NCBI RefSeq assembly: GCF_900177295.1
Contig: NZ_FWZX01000016.1
Span: 1 to 64,000, forward strand
Direction: 5' to 3'
Length of the DNA: 64,000 nt
From: Tistlia consotensis USBA 355
GTDB taxonomy: Bacteria > Pseudomonadota > Alphaproteobacteria > Kiloniellales > DSM-21159
In this document: positions 8,781 to 16,592 of the stretch, in pieces
How the letters are laid out: the number at the start of each line of letters is the position of its first letter
Numbering within the stretch: the stretch's first letter is position 1
Notes under the pieces: generated by a model
Seen by the model: only the letters and a program-made list of their open reading frames with translations
Databases searched by the model: none
Told to the model about the DNA's origin: nothing
Made by a program: the position numbers and the translations under genes

Positions 8781-9236
8781 CTACCCCTGCCCGAGCAGCG
8801 TCCCGAGGCGCCGGATCGCCATCTCGTAGCCCTGGATGCCGTAGCCGGCGATGACGCCGGTCGCGACGCCCGAGACGTAGGAGTGGTGGCGGAAGGGCTC
8901 GCGCCTGTGGACGTTGGAGATGTGCACCTCGAAGACCGGGACCTCGAGCGTGTTGAGCGCGTCGAGGATCGCGACCGAGGTATGGGTGTAGGCCGCCGGG
9001 TTGATGACCAGGCCGCTCGCCGTCTCGCGCGCCTCGTGGATCCAGTCGATGATCTCGTGCTCGGCGTTGGACTGGTGGAAGCGGATGTCGAAGCCGAAGG
9101 CGCCGCCGGTCTGGCGGCACAGCGCCTCGACGTCGGCCAGCGTGTCGCTGCCGTAGATCTGCGGCTGGCGCTTGCCGAGCAGGTTGAGGTTCGGGCCGTT
9201 CAGCACGAAGACGAGCTTGGGGGTGAGCCTGGTCAT
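8781..9236 (-). CDS. aroQ: Type II 3-dehydroquinate dehydratase
   Basis: A 151-residue enzyme, the usual length for the type II family. It dehydrates 3-dehydroquinate to 3-dehydroshikimate in the shikimate pathway or in quinate breakdown. Signature parts are all present: [12 protein letters not shown] (12-23), the catalytic Tyr28 in QIYG, the lid region, [10 protein letters not shown] with Asn79, and VEVHISN-like FEVHISNVH with His105. In many alphaproteobacteria aroQ precedes accB-accC; here it does not, so it may be a second or relocated copy. It is divergent from the TRAP operon. Confidence 0.95.
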   Translation of the reverse strand: MTRLTPKLVFVLNGPNLNLLGKRQPQIYGSDTLADVEALCRQTGGAFGFDIRFHQSNAEHEIIDWIHEARETASGLVINPAAYTHTSVAILDALNTLEVPVFEVHISNVHRREPFRHHSYVSGVATGVIAGYGIQGYEMAIRRLGTLLGQG

Positions 9237-9405
9237 GACGCCTTTCCGCGGTCGCTGGGGGTTTCCTCGGCTGCCGTTCTACGCGCTGCGGCGCGGCGGC
9301 GCGAGCCGCCGCGTGCGCTGCAGCCACTGGCAGAGCATCGCGGCTCGTGCCATCGTTCGTTTGAGAGCGCGGTTACGCGCCGTCACGCAAGGGGGAGGAA
9401 AGTCG

Positions 9406-10410
9406 ATGACCCAGTTCGTTACGCGCCGGGCCTTCCTGGCCTCGACCGCGGTCGCCGCCGCGGCCGCTTCCGTCGCCGGCCGGGCCCGGCCGGCCTTCGC
9501 CGCCGACAAGGTGACCCTGCGTCTCTCCTCGCCGGCGACCCCGACCGACCAGCGCGCCGTGGCGCTGACCGAGGTCTTCGGCCCCGCCGTCGCCGGCTTC
9601 GCCAGCTTCGAGCCGCACTGGAACGCCAGCCTGTTCAAGCAGGGCACCGAGCTGGAGGCGATCGCCCGCGGCAACCTGGAGATGTCGATCACCTCGGCCC
9701 AGGAGCTGGCGACCCTGTTCCCCGAGTGGTCGATCTTCACCGCCGGCTACCTGCACCGCGACGCCGAGCACCAGAAGAAGGTCTTCGCCGCCGCCTTCAT
9801 GGACCCGATGAAGCAGAAGGTCGAAGAGCAGCTGGGCGTCAAGCTGCTGACCGTCATGTACCTCGGCCGCCGCCAGCTCAACCTGCGCATCGAGAAGCAC
9901 ATCGAGACGCCGGCGGACCTCGCCGGCGTCAAGCTGCGCATGCCCGGCACCGACGCCTGGCAGTTCCTGGGCAGGGCGCTCGGCGCCAACCCGGTGCCGA
10001 TGGCCTTCACCGAGGTCTACACCGGCCTGCAGACCGGCGCGATCGACGGCCAGGACAACCCGCTGCCGACCGACAAGGACTCGAAGTTCTACGAGGTCAC
10101 CAGGCAGATCGTGCTGACCAGCCACCTGGTCGACCTCAACTACCTCGCCTTCTCCAAGCAGGTCTGGGACGGCCTTTCGGCCGAGCAGCGGGCGACCGTC
10201 CAGAAGGCCGCCGACGACGCCGCCGAGCTCGGCCGCAAGCGCCAGCTCAAGCTCGAGGACGAGCTGGCCCAGTTCTTCAAGGACCAGGGCCTGAAGGTCT
10301 ACGAGCCGAACGTCGAGGCCTTCCGCAAGCACGTCCAGAAGGCCTACCTGGAGTCCGACTTCGCCAAGGACTGGCCGAAGGGCATGGTCGACCAGATCAA
10401 CGCGCTGTAG
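9406..10410 (+). CDS. dctP: TRAP transporter substrate-binding protein (DctP family)
   Basis: A 334-residue periplasmic binding protein. The start ATG at 9406 follows a strong GGGGGAGGAAAG site. The signal is Tat-type: TRRAFLAS with the Arg pair at 7-8 and cleavage near residue 32. The body matches DctP proteins: the conserved KLRMPGT arginine motif near residue 180 that binds the carboxylate of the ligand, AFTEVYTGLQTGAIDGQDNP near 200-219, and the LSAEQRATVQKAADDA helix. It delivers an organic acid to the DctQM permease coded downstream. The ligand is unknown; the linked aldolase suggests a sugar acid or keto acid. Confidence 0.93.
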   Translation: MTQFVTRRAFLASTAVAAAAASVAGRARPAFAADKVTLRLSSPATPTDQRAVALTEVFGPAVAGFASFEPHWNASLFKQGTELEAIARGNLEMSITSAQELATLFPEWSIFTAGYLHRDAEHQKKVFAAAFMDPMKQKVEEQLGVKLLTVMYLGRRQLNLRIEKHIETPADLAGVKLRMPGTDAWQFLGRALGANPVPMAFTEVYTGLQTGAIDGQDNPLPTDKDSKFYEVTRQIVLTSHLVDLNYLAFSKQVWDGLSAEQRATVQKAADDAAELGRKRQLKLEDELAQFFKDQGLKVYEPNVEAFRKHVQKAYLESDFAKDWPKGMVDQINAL

Positions 10411-10443
10411 CGGGCGGATCATGCGCGGCCCTGCCCACGCGCC

Positions 10444-10582
10444 CTCCCTCTCCGCCCCGGGGGGCGGAGAGGGCCGGGGAGAGGTGGGGGTCGCGCCCTT
10501 GCCGTTCGCGCCGGCGCCGGCCGTTCCGCCCGGATCCCCCACCTCTCCCTGCCCTCTCCCCCCCGAGGGGCGGAGAGGGAGC
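10444..10582. repeat. Nested palindromic repeat, family C copy 1 (before dctQ)
   Basis: The left part reads CTCTCCGCCCCGGGGGGCGGAG and on to GAGAGGTGGGGG; the right part carries the complement, CCCCCACCTCTCC, and another CCGAGGGGCGGAG hairpin. The whole forms a long imperfect palindrome with small hairpins at each end. A related element lies on the other side of dctQ (11131-11267) and another at 26417-26549. It fills the dctP-dctQ gap and may reduce readthrough from dctP. Confidence 0.85.
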
Positions 10583-10602
10583 CTTGAGGGGCAGGAGGCG
10601 CC

Positions 10603-11109
10603 GTGAGCGGACCCCTCGCCCGCCTGCGCGGCGCCGCCGACCGCGCGGCCGAGGCCGTCTCGGTCGCGCTGCTGGCGGCGATGTTCGCGGCCTTCGTGCT
10701 GCAGATCGTCTCGCGCTACCTCTTCGACGCGCCGCTCGGCTGGACCCTGGAGCTCTGTCTCACGACCTGGCTCTGGCTGGTCTTCTGGACCTCGGCCTTC
10801 GTGCTGGGCGAGCGCGACCACGTCCGCTTCGACGTGCTCTACCTCTCGGGCGGCCGGCGCCTGAGGCGGGCCTTCGCCCTGGCCGCGGCGCTGGCGATCC
10901 TGGCGGGCTTCCTGGCCAGCCTGCCGGCGACCCTGGACTACATCACCTTCTACCGGATCAAGCACAGCGCGACCCTGCACATCCGCCTCGACTGGGTGTT
11001 CTCGGTCTACGGCCTCTTCGCCGTGGCGATGGTGGTGCGCTACCTGGTCCGGAGCTGGCGGCTGGTCAGGGGCGAAACGACGGACGAGGACGCGGAGGCG
11101 GGGGCGTGA
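10603..11109 (+). CDS. dctQ: TRAP transporter small permease (DctQ family)
   Basis: A 168-residue membrane protein with a GTG start. Four membrane helices are visible at about 18-38, 52-72, 88-110 and 128-150. Family hallmarks include QIVSRYLFDAPLGWTLELC near 34-52 and ERDHVRFDVL near 70-80. DctQ forms the inner-membrane complex with DctM and is required for sodium-driven substrate uptake. It is separated from dctP and dctM by copies of the same palindromic repeat. Confidence 0.92.
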   Translation: MSGPLARLRGAADRAAEAVSVALLAAMFAAFVLQIVSRYLFDAPLGWTLELCLTTWLWLVFWTSAFVLGERDHVRFDVLYLSGGRRLRRAFALAAALAILAGFLASLPATLDYITFYRIKHSATLHIRLDWVFSVYGLFAVAMVVRYLVRSWRLVRGETTDEDAEAGA

Positions 11110-11130
11110 CGGCGGCCGCCCGCTCCCTTC

Positions 11131-11267
11131 CTTCCCCTCTCCGCCCCCGGGGGCGGAGAGGCCGGGAGAGGTGGGGGACCGGCCCTGCCGGACCGGCAGC
11201 GCCGGCGCCGGCGGCATCGCCCCCACCTCTCCCCGCCCCTCTCCCCCCCGGGGGGCGGAGAGGGAGG
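11131..11267. repeat. Nested palindromic repeat, family C copy 2 (between dctQ and dctM)
   Basis: It starts with a CTCTCCGCCCCCGGGGGCGGAG hairpin, continues to GAGAGGTGGGGG, and closes with the complementary CCCCCACCTCTCCCC and a second GGGGGGCGGAGAG hairpin. It is the same design as 10444-10582, in the same operon, just upstream of the dctM start. Two copies flank dctQ. Confidence 0.85.
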
Positions 11268-11287
11268 ACTCGGAAGGCCCCTCCGCC

Positions 11288-12583
11288 ATGACCCTCGGCT
11301 TCGGGCTCTGCCTGCTGGCGCTCTTCGTCCTGGCCGGGATCGGCGCGCCGATCGCGCTGTCGATGATCGTCGCGGCGGTCGTCTACCTGGCGCTCAGGGG
11401 CCAGGACCTGGGGCTCGCCGCCGAGCAGATCATCCAGGGGCTCTACGACTCCTTCATCCTGCTCGCGGTGCCGCTGTTCATCGTCGCCGCCAACATCATG
11501 AACGCCGGCACGATCAGCGAGCGGCTGCTGGCCTTCTGCATCGCCCTGGTCGGCCGCTTCCGGGGCGGCCTCGGCCACGTCAACGTCGTCGCCAGCCTGA
11601 TCTTCTCCGGCATGTCGGGCTCGGCGGTCGCCGACGCCGCCGGCATCGGCAAGATCGTCATCGAGATGATGACCAGGGACGGCCGCTACCCGCCGGGCTA
11701 CGCGGCGGCGATCACCGCGGCCTCCTCGACCATCGGGCCGATCATCCCGCCCTCGATCCCGATGGTCATGTACGCCCTCGTCTCGGATTCCTCGATCGGC
11801 TACCTGTTCCTCGGCGGCATCGTGCCGGGCCTGCTGATGGGCCTGGTGCTGATGGCGATGAACGCCTGGATGGCGCGCCGCCGGAACTTCGCGACCGACG
11901 CGCCGGTCCCGATCCGCGAGCTGCCGCGCCTGACGGTGCGCGCCTTCCCGGCCCTCCTGATGCCGGTCATCCTGCTCTACGGCATCTACGGCGGCGCCAC
12001 CACCCCGACCGAGGCGGCGGCGGTCGCCGCGGCCTACGCCCTGGTGCTGGCCGCCCTGTTCTACCGGGCGCTGTCCTGGCGCGCGCTCTACGACATCCTG
12101 GCCGGCAGCGCCCGCTCCTCGGCCGCGGTCGGCCTGGTCATCGGCGGCGCCCTCATCTTCAACTACATCGTCGCCAGCGAGAACATCCCGGGCCGGGTCG
12201 CCGGTGCGCTGGCCGGCCTCGAGATGGACCCGCTGGTCTTCCTGATCGCGGTCAACGTCCTGTTCCTGCTGCTCGGCTGCATCCTCGATGCCACGACCAT
12301 CATCCTGGTCATCGTGCCGCTGTTCGTGCCGGCCTGCCGCCAGCTCGGCATCGACCTGGTGCACTTCGGCGTGGTCACGGTGGTCAACGTGATGATCGGC
12401 CTGATCACCCCGCCCTACGGCATCCTGCTGTTCGTGATCAACGCCACGACCGGCATCCCGCTGCGCGCCATGATCCGCGAGATCGGCCCCTTCCTCGCAG
12501 TGCTGGTCCTCGCGCTCGTCGTGATGATCCTCTGGCCGGAGCTGGTACTCTGGCTGCCGCAGCAGTTCGGCTACAAGGGCTGA
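11288..12583 (+). CDS. dctM: TRAP transporter large permease (DctM family)
   Basis: A 431-residue membrane protein with about twelve hydrophobic helices. The start is ATG at 11288; the open frame upstream lies within repeat DNA. DctM motifs are clear: GLYDSFILLAVPLFIVAANIMNAG, FSGMSGSAVADAAGIGKI, ITAASSTIGPIIPPSIPMVMYA, GGATTPTEAAAVAAAYALVL, and the C-terminal GLITPPYGILLFV. It is the transport channel of the TRAP system coded by dctP, dctQ and dctM, which exchanges substrate with sodium across the inner membrane. The aldolase gene follows after 32 bases. Confidence 0.94.
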   Translation: MTLGFGLCLLALFVLAGIGAPIALSMIVAAVVYLALRGQDLGLAAEQIIQGLYDSFILLAVPLFIVAANIMNAGTISERLLAFCIALVGRFRGGLGHVNVVASLIFSGMSGSAVADAAGIGKIVIEMMTRDGRYPPGYAAAITAASSTIGPIIPPSIPMVMYALVSDSSIGYLFLGGIVPGLLMGLVLMAMNAWMARRRNFATDAPVPIRELPRLTVRAFPALLMPVILLYGIYGGATTPTEAAAVAAAYALVLAALFYRALSWRALYDILAGSARSSAAVGLVIGGALIFNYIVASENIPGRVAGALAGLEMDPLVFLIAVNVLFLLLGCILDATTIILVIVPLFVPACRQLGIDLVHFGVVTVVNVMIGLITPPYGILLFVINATTGIPLRAMIREIGPFLAVLVLALVVMILWPELVLWLPQQFGYKG

Positions 12584-12615
12584 ACGGCCCCGCTTTCGCG
12601 AAGGACCCCGACACC

Positions 12616-13542
12616 GTGACCAGCCAGCTCGCCCCGCACCCCGCCACCCGCAACCGCGTCAAGGCGCTGATCGGCACCAGCGCCGCCCTGGTCACCCCCT
12701 TCGAGGCCGGCGGCGCCGTCGACTGGCACCGCTTCGCCGGCCACGCCAAGCACCTGCTGGACCAGGGGCCGCAGGGCGGCGGCATGACGGTGGTCACCGC
12801 CTTCGGCACGACCGGCGAGGGCGTCTCGATCCCGCGCGAGGCCCGCGCCGACCTCTACGAGCGCATGGAGGAGCACGGCGTCGCCGCCGGCCAGCTGGTC
12901 GAGGGCGTCTACGGGCCGGTCTCGGCCGAGGCCGGCCGCCACCTCGGCCGCTCCCTGGCCGCCGGCGCCGCCGCGATCCTGCTGGCCCCGCCCTTCTACT
13001 TCAAGGGCGTGCCGGACGAGGGCCTCTACCGCTGGTTCGCCGAGGCCTTCGAGGCCGCCGGCGGCGCCGCGCGCGACGTCATCCTCTACAACATCCCGCA
13101 GCTGACCGGCGTGCCGCTCGGCCCGGCCCTGGTCGGCCGCCTGCGCGACGCCTTCCCCGAGGTCGTCGCCGGCGTCAAGGACAGCGCCGGCGACTGGCCC
13201 GCGACGCAGGCCCTGCTCGCCGAGCACCGCGACCTCGCCATCCTCGTCGGCCACGAGGGCCACCTCGCCCAGGCCGTGCGCGCCGGCGCCAGCGGCGCGA
13301 TCAGCGGCCTCGCCAACGTCGCGCCGGGGCTGGTGGCGAAGCTGGTGAGCGGCGAGGAGGACCCGCGGACGGAGAAGCTGCTGGCCCGGATCCTGGCCCT
13401 GGCGGTGGTGCCGGCGGTCAAGGCGCTGACGGCCGGGCAGACCGGGGACCACGGCTGGCTGGCGGTCAGGGCGCCGCTGGTGGCGATGGATGCGGGGGAC
13501 GCGGAGGGGCTGTGGCGGGAGCTGGGGGAGATGCTGCAGTAG
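12616..13542 (+). CDS. DapA/NAL-family aldolase linked to the TRAP transporter
   Basis: A 308-residue TIM-barrel enzyme with a GTG start. The Schiff-base lysine is Lys188 in AGVKDSAGD, the catalytic tyrosine Tyr158 in ILYNIP, and the carboxylate-binding loop is FGTTGEG at 63-69. The family includes dihydrodipicolinate synthase, N-acetylneuraminate lyase and keto-acid aldolases. The placement 32 bases after dctM suggests it cleaves or dehydrates the imported keto acid or sugar acid rather than making lysine. It is followed by the low-G+C islet. Confidence 0.85.
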   Translation: MTSQLAPHPATRNRVKALIGTSAALVTPFEAGGAVDWHRFAGHAKHLLDQGPQGGGMTVVTAFGTTGEGVSIPREARADLYERMEEHGVAAGQLVEGVYGPVSAEAGRHLGRSLAAGAAAILLAPPFYFKGVPDEGLYRWFAEAFEAAGGAARDVILYNIPQLTGVPLGPALVGRLRDAFPEVVAGVKDSAGDWPATQALLAEHRDLAILVGHEGHLAQAVRAGASGAISGLANVAPGLVAKLVSGEEDPRTEKLLARILALAVVPAVKALTAGQTGDHGWLAVRAPLVAMDAGDAEGLWRELGEMLQ

Positions 13543-13707
13543 GGCCCCGGACAGAAGGCGGCCATCGCGCGCGCCGATCCCAAGACTACGGACCCCACGT
13601 TTCGGAGGCGGAGACAACCGTTAGTGCACTCTTTGGTCCATGGAGAGTGTGCCGTCAGCATAGCCGCCCACGCGTAGCAACATTGAGATGTCGCAATCCC
13701 TCATTAG

Positions 13708-14616
13708 ATGTGGCAACCTAAACTGATGAGTTCACTTGACGCGTCGCAGACCTCAGCAATCTCACGCCTATTCTCTTCGGCCGTATTCCGTGAGATGGCC
13801 AAGAGGGGTCGCTCTGCCACGTTTGCGCGGCTGTTCGCCCAGTGCGGTATTGAAGGGGCCTGTCCGGCAAACGCAACCGTGGGAGAGGGGTTCGATCGAG
13901 CCTTCGCTGTGCTTAAGAAGGCTGGGCTGCGCGACGAGTACATTTACCGGGCCGCCGTTACGCACAAGATCCTGTTGGGCAAGCACTCGCTTAACACAGC
14001 GTGCATGCTCACCGAATTTCGTGCCGGCAAGAGCAAGGCGGACCTTGTCATCCTGAATGGCACTGCCACGGTATTTGAAATAAAATCTGAACGAGATTCT
14101 CTGGCTCGGCTCGCGAATCAGGTCGAAAACTATAAGAAGGTGTTCGCGGCCGTGAATGTGATCGCGAGCGAAGCCCACGTTGGCGGTGTGCTCGCAACAG
14201 TTTCGGACGATGTCGGCGTAATGTGTCTCTCTCGACGCTACAGCATTTCGACCATCCGCGACGCAAGCGACCGACCCGATCGGATTAGTCCTGTAATTGT
14301 GTTTGAGTCACTTCGATCAGGAGAGGCACGCAATATTCTCAGGAAGCTTGGAGTGCATGTTCCCGACGTTCCAAACACGATGATGCACGTAGCGATGCGT
14401 GAAGCGTTTTCCCACCTTGAGCCAATAGCCCTGCACCGCGCGATGGTAGATGTACTTAAGGGCACTCGAAACCTAGCGCCACTTGGCCGTCTGGTGGATA
14501 GACTCCCGCCCTCATTGCATGCAGCCGCACTCTCGATTCAGGTTCGGCCCAGGGAGCACGAACACTTGGTCCAAGCTGTCTCTACACCGCTCCCTAGTGC
14601 AATGCTGTGGGCCTAG
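13708..14616 (+). CDS. sce7726 family protein, PD-(D/E)xK nuclease-like
   Basis: A 302-residue soluble protein. The middle matches the sce7726 family: LTEFRAGKSKADLVILNG and VFEIKSERDSLARLANQVENY. These residues also fit a PD-(D/E)xK nuclease core: Glu103, Asp112, then Glu124-Ile-Lys126 on the next strand and Gln138 in the following helix. Nuclease activity is an inference from this pattern; the family itself has no established function. The start may be ATG at 13708 or at 13726; neither has a good ribosome binding site. Its stop is six bases before the sce7725-family gene, so the two are probably co-translated. G+C and codon use differ strongly from the chromosome. Confidence 0.8.
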   Translation: MWQPKLMSSLDASQTSAISRLFSSAVFREMAKRGRSATFARLFAQCGIEGACPANATVGEGFDRAFAVLKKAGLRDEYIYRAAVTHKILLGKHSLNTACMLTEFRAGKSKADLVILNGTATVFEIKSERDSLARLANQVENYKKVFAAVNVIASEAHVGGVLATVSDDVGVMCLSRRYSISTIRDASDRPDRISPVIVFESLRSGEARNILRKLGVHVPDVPNTMMHVAMREAFSHLEPIALHRAMVDVLKGTRNLAPLGRLVDRLPPSLHAAALSIQVRPREHEHLVQAVSTPLPSAMLWA

Positions 14617-14622
14617 CGGCAC

Positions 14623-15558
14623 ATGTACCATCCGTATTTTCGCGGCAAGCAGTTCGAGCTTCTAACGATCCGAGAGTCGGCGAACGTGCTGGCCAATTCG
14701 GGCTTCACTCCCATCATAGAACCAGTCAAAGAATCTCTCGGCGGCCTCCGGCGAACGCTGCAGTCTATCTGCGAAGCTGGCGGCAAAGCGATCGTAGTCG
14801 TAAACCCATACCATGGGGACCATCGCGAAGATGGTGGCGGAATATCGGCTCTGCTGAGGGAAGAATATCTCGGGAATGATGCGATTTCCGCTGGCATTCT
14901 GCTAAAGAAAGACATGCAAATAGAAGAGGCGCTTGATTCTTGTGGTCAGCACGAGGATCACAATCCAACTCTCATTCACGCTGGTTTTGCCGAGGCGAGA
15001 GCACTGGCCGTGGAGCTCGGAGAAGATCTCAATGGGGTTCGGAACATATTTTTCGAGCAGCATTGCGGTAAGCTCTACCGAAGGCACTTCAACAGAGGCG
15101 AGCGAGTTTTACTTCGGGACGGTTTCCAACGTCGTCGGAACCGTGACCACCCTTTCCTTGAACCCTTCTCTGATCTACATGTGACGTTTGAAGACGAGGG
15201 GATGACAGGCTTTGGAGATTTTCTCGTGGTTGGTGACGATTTTATGGAGTCGGGAGGTCCGGCCTATGCGGTAGCCATTCACTTAACATTCATTGACCCT
15301 GACAAAGATGATGAAATGTTGATTTATCATTTTATTTCTAAGCGCCGCGACACCCCTACCGATCCGGCCGGCAAATTCGGAGAGGCCCTTCACAAGATGA
15401 TCGAGACAATCGACTTGCCTGATTCCAAAGTCCTAGATACTGACGCCGTTAGGGAATTTCGCAATCTCTATGCGCAGAGGCATTTTCCGGGCCTTGGCTA
15501 TGTCAAGAAGCTCTCAATGAAGCATCATATCGAAACGTTCGCTCATTTCTTTTCCTAG
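14623..15558 (+). CDS. sce7725 family protein
   Basis: A 311-residue protein whose N-terminus, MYHPYFRGKQFELLTIRE, is the signature of the sce7725 family, named after the Sorangium gene next to sce7726. The first 130 residues alternate strands and helices (FTPIIEPVK, AIVVVNPYH, NPTLIHAGFAEA) as in a partial TIM barrel. The C-terminal half has VLLRDGFQRRRNRDHP and a FGDFLVVGDDF segment. No catalytic motif of a known enzyme was recognised. It is always expected beside an sce7726 gene, as here. A start six bases after the upstream stop and an end four bases before the RES gene indicate one transcript. Confidence 0.8.
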   Translation: MYHPYFRGKQFELLTIRESANVLANSGFTPIIEPVKESLGGLRRTLQSICEAGGKAIVVVNPYHGDHREDGGGISALLREEYLGNDAISAGILLKKDMQIEEALDSCGQHEDHNPTLIHAGFAEARALAVELGEDLNGVRNIFFEQHCGKLYRRHFNRGERVLLRDGFQRRRNRDHPFLEPFSDLHVTFEDEGMTGFGDFLVVGDDFMESGGPAYAVAIHLTFIDPDKDDEMLIYHFISKRRDTPTDPAGKFGEALHKMIETIDLPDSKVLDTDAVREFRNLYAQRHFPGLGYVKKLSMKHHIETFAHFFS

Positions 15559-15562
15559 AGAT

Positions 15563-16585
15563 ATGCCCTCGCTCTGCTGCCCAGAATGCTTTCGAGATCG
15601 AGGCCTGACGAAGAGCATCATCCCAGCATTGTCAAAAGTTCGGGGAAAGTGTTCTTTTTGCGAAACAGACGATATGAATCTAGTCGAACCCGAAGACTTG
15701 AGGGAGTACTTCCAGCTTCTAATTAACATCTATGAGCCGAATCCAATCGGAAGATTCTTGGTCGAGTGGCTCAAAGATGACTGGCATCTTTTTACACATC
15801 CGCGCATGGATTTGGCCAATGCGAAAGAACTCTTGAGCGAGATCCTCAACGACGGAGATATAGTTCAAAAACCGTTTGCACCCTCTCCATCCTATAGAAG
15901 CGAAGCCCTTATTCGGTGGGAAACACTTCGCGAAGAGCTACTTTACAAAAATCGGTTCTTCCTGGATGAAGCGCTGGATACGGATCGCTTGACAGAGCTA
16001 TTAGGTCATCTACCGGCCGATGATTTGCCAAAGAAATGGTATCGCGCTCGCATTCAAGCTGGGGCAGATCCGTTTTTAATCGGCGCCATGGGTGCACCCC
16101 CAAAACGCCTTGCTTCTTATGGAAGAGCGAACCCGGCCGGCATTCCCTACCTCTATTTGGGATCGACCCAGGAGACGGCGGCGTCAGAGATCCGTCCGCA
16201 TACGGGTGAGATTGTTTGCATTGCTGACTTCGCGATCTCCGGCACAATAAACGTTGTCGACCTTCGAAATCCACGTTACGTTGTGTCTCCTTTCCTGTTG
16301 CTCGATGAAGGTGCGATTGGCCAGTTACGTGCAGACATCAACTTTCTCGAAAAACTAGGTAATGAACTGACGCAGCCTGTCCTACCTCAAGGTGCTGCCA
16401 TCGACTATTTGCCGAGCCAGTATCTCTGCGAATTTATAAAAAAGAGCGACTACGACGGTGTCATCTATCGGAGCTCTGTCAGCAATGGAATAAACTTAGC
16501 ATTATTTGACCCGACTAAGGCCATTGGCGGTTCTGTCCAACAGTTCTCTGTTAGCCGAGTCCTAGTTGAAGTTGCAGCCATTTAG
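15563..16585 (+). CDS. RES-domain protein with N-terminal zinc ribbon and HEPN/RES-type region
   Basis: A 340-residue protein in three parts. Residues 1-40 carry two CxxC knuckles (Cys6/Cys9, Cys30/Cys33), likely a zinc ribbon. Residues 42-145 are helical and resemble the HEPN/RES N-terminal region. Residues 155-335 form the RES domain with its three named residues: Arg161 in WYRAR, Glu209 in AASEIR and Ser304/305 in YRSSVSNGINLALF. Characterised RES toxins degrade NAD+ and arrest growth. NAD+ breakdown here is an inference from those residues. No Xre-type antitoxin is adjacent, so control would have to come from the two upstream proteins, both coded on the same transcript. Confidence 0.82.
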   Translation: MPSLCCPECFRDRGLTKSIIPALSKVRGKCSFCETDDMNLVEPEDLREYFQLLINIYEPNPIGRFLVEWLKDDWHLFTHPRMDLANAKELLSEILNDGDIVQKPFAPSPSYRSEALIRWETLREELLYKNRFFLDEALDTDRLTELLGHLPADDLPKKWYRARIQAGADPFLIGAMGAPPKRLASYGRANPAGIPYLYLGSTQETAASEIRPHTGEIVCIADFAISGTINVVDLRNPRYVVSPFLLLDEGAIGQLRADINFLEKLGNELTQPVLPQGAAIDYLPSQYLCEFIKKSDYDGVIYRSSVSNGINLALFDPTKAIGGSVQQFSVSRVLVEVAAI

Positions 16586-16592
16586 GTCGGAC

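Larger units (their letters stand above)
13600..16592 (+). other. Low-G+C three-gene islet (candidate defence/toxin cassette)
   Basis: Base composition changes sharply a little after the aldolase stop and returns to normal at the 3' end of the GH3 gene. Inside, G+C is roughly half by eye, AT-ending codons are common, and three genes run the same way with gaps of 6 and 4 bases. No integrase, transposase, tRNA or flanking repeat was found. The gene content (nuclease-like sce7726, sce7725, zinc-ribbon RES protein) and the codon use point to recent transfer. Confidence 0.85.

Noticed and set aside
7348-9327. A 659-codon frame across the thiolase and aroQ genes
   Set aside because: It is a shifted frame of two real genes and runs through a palindromic repeat; composition is arginine/alanine-rich.
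12616-13542. Housekeeping dapA (lysine synthesis)
   Set aside because: Coupling to a TRAP transporter and divergence from the DapA core make a catabolic aldolase more likely.
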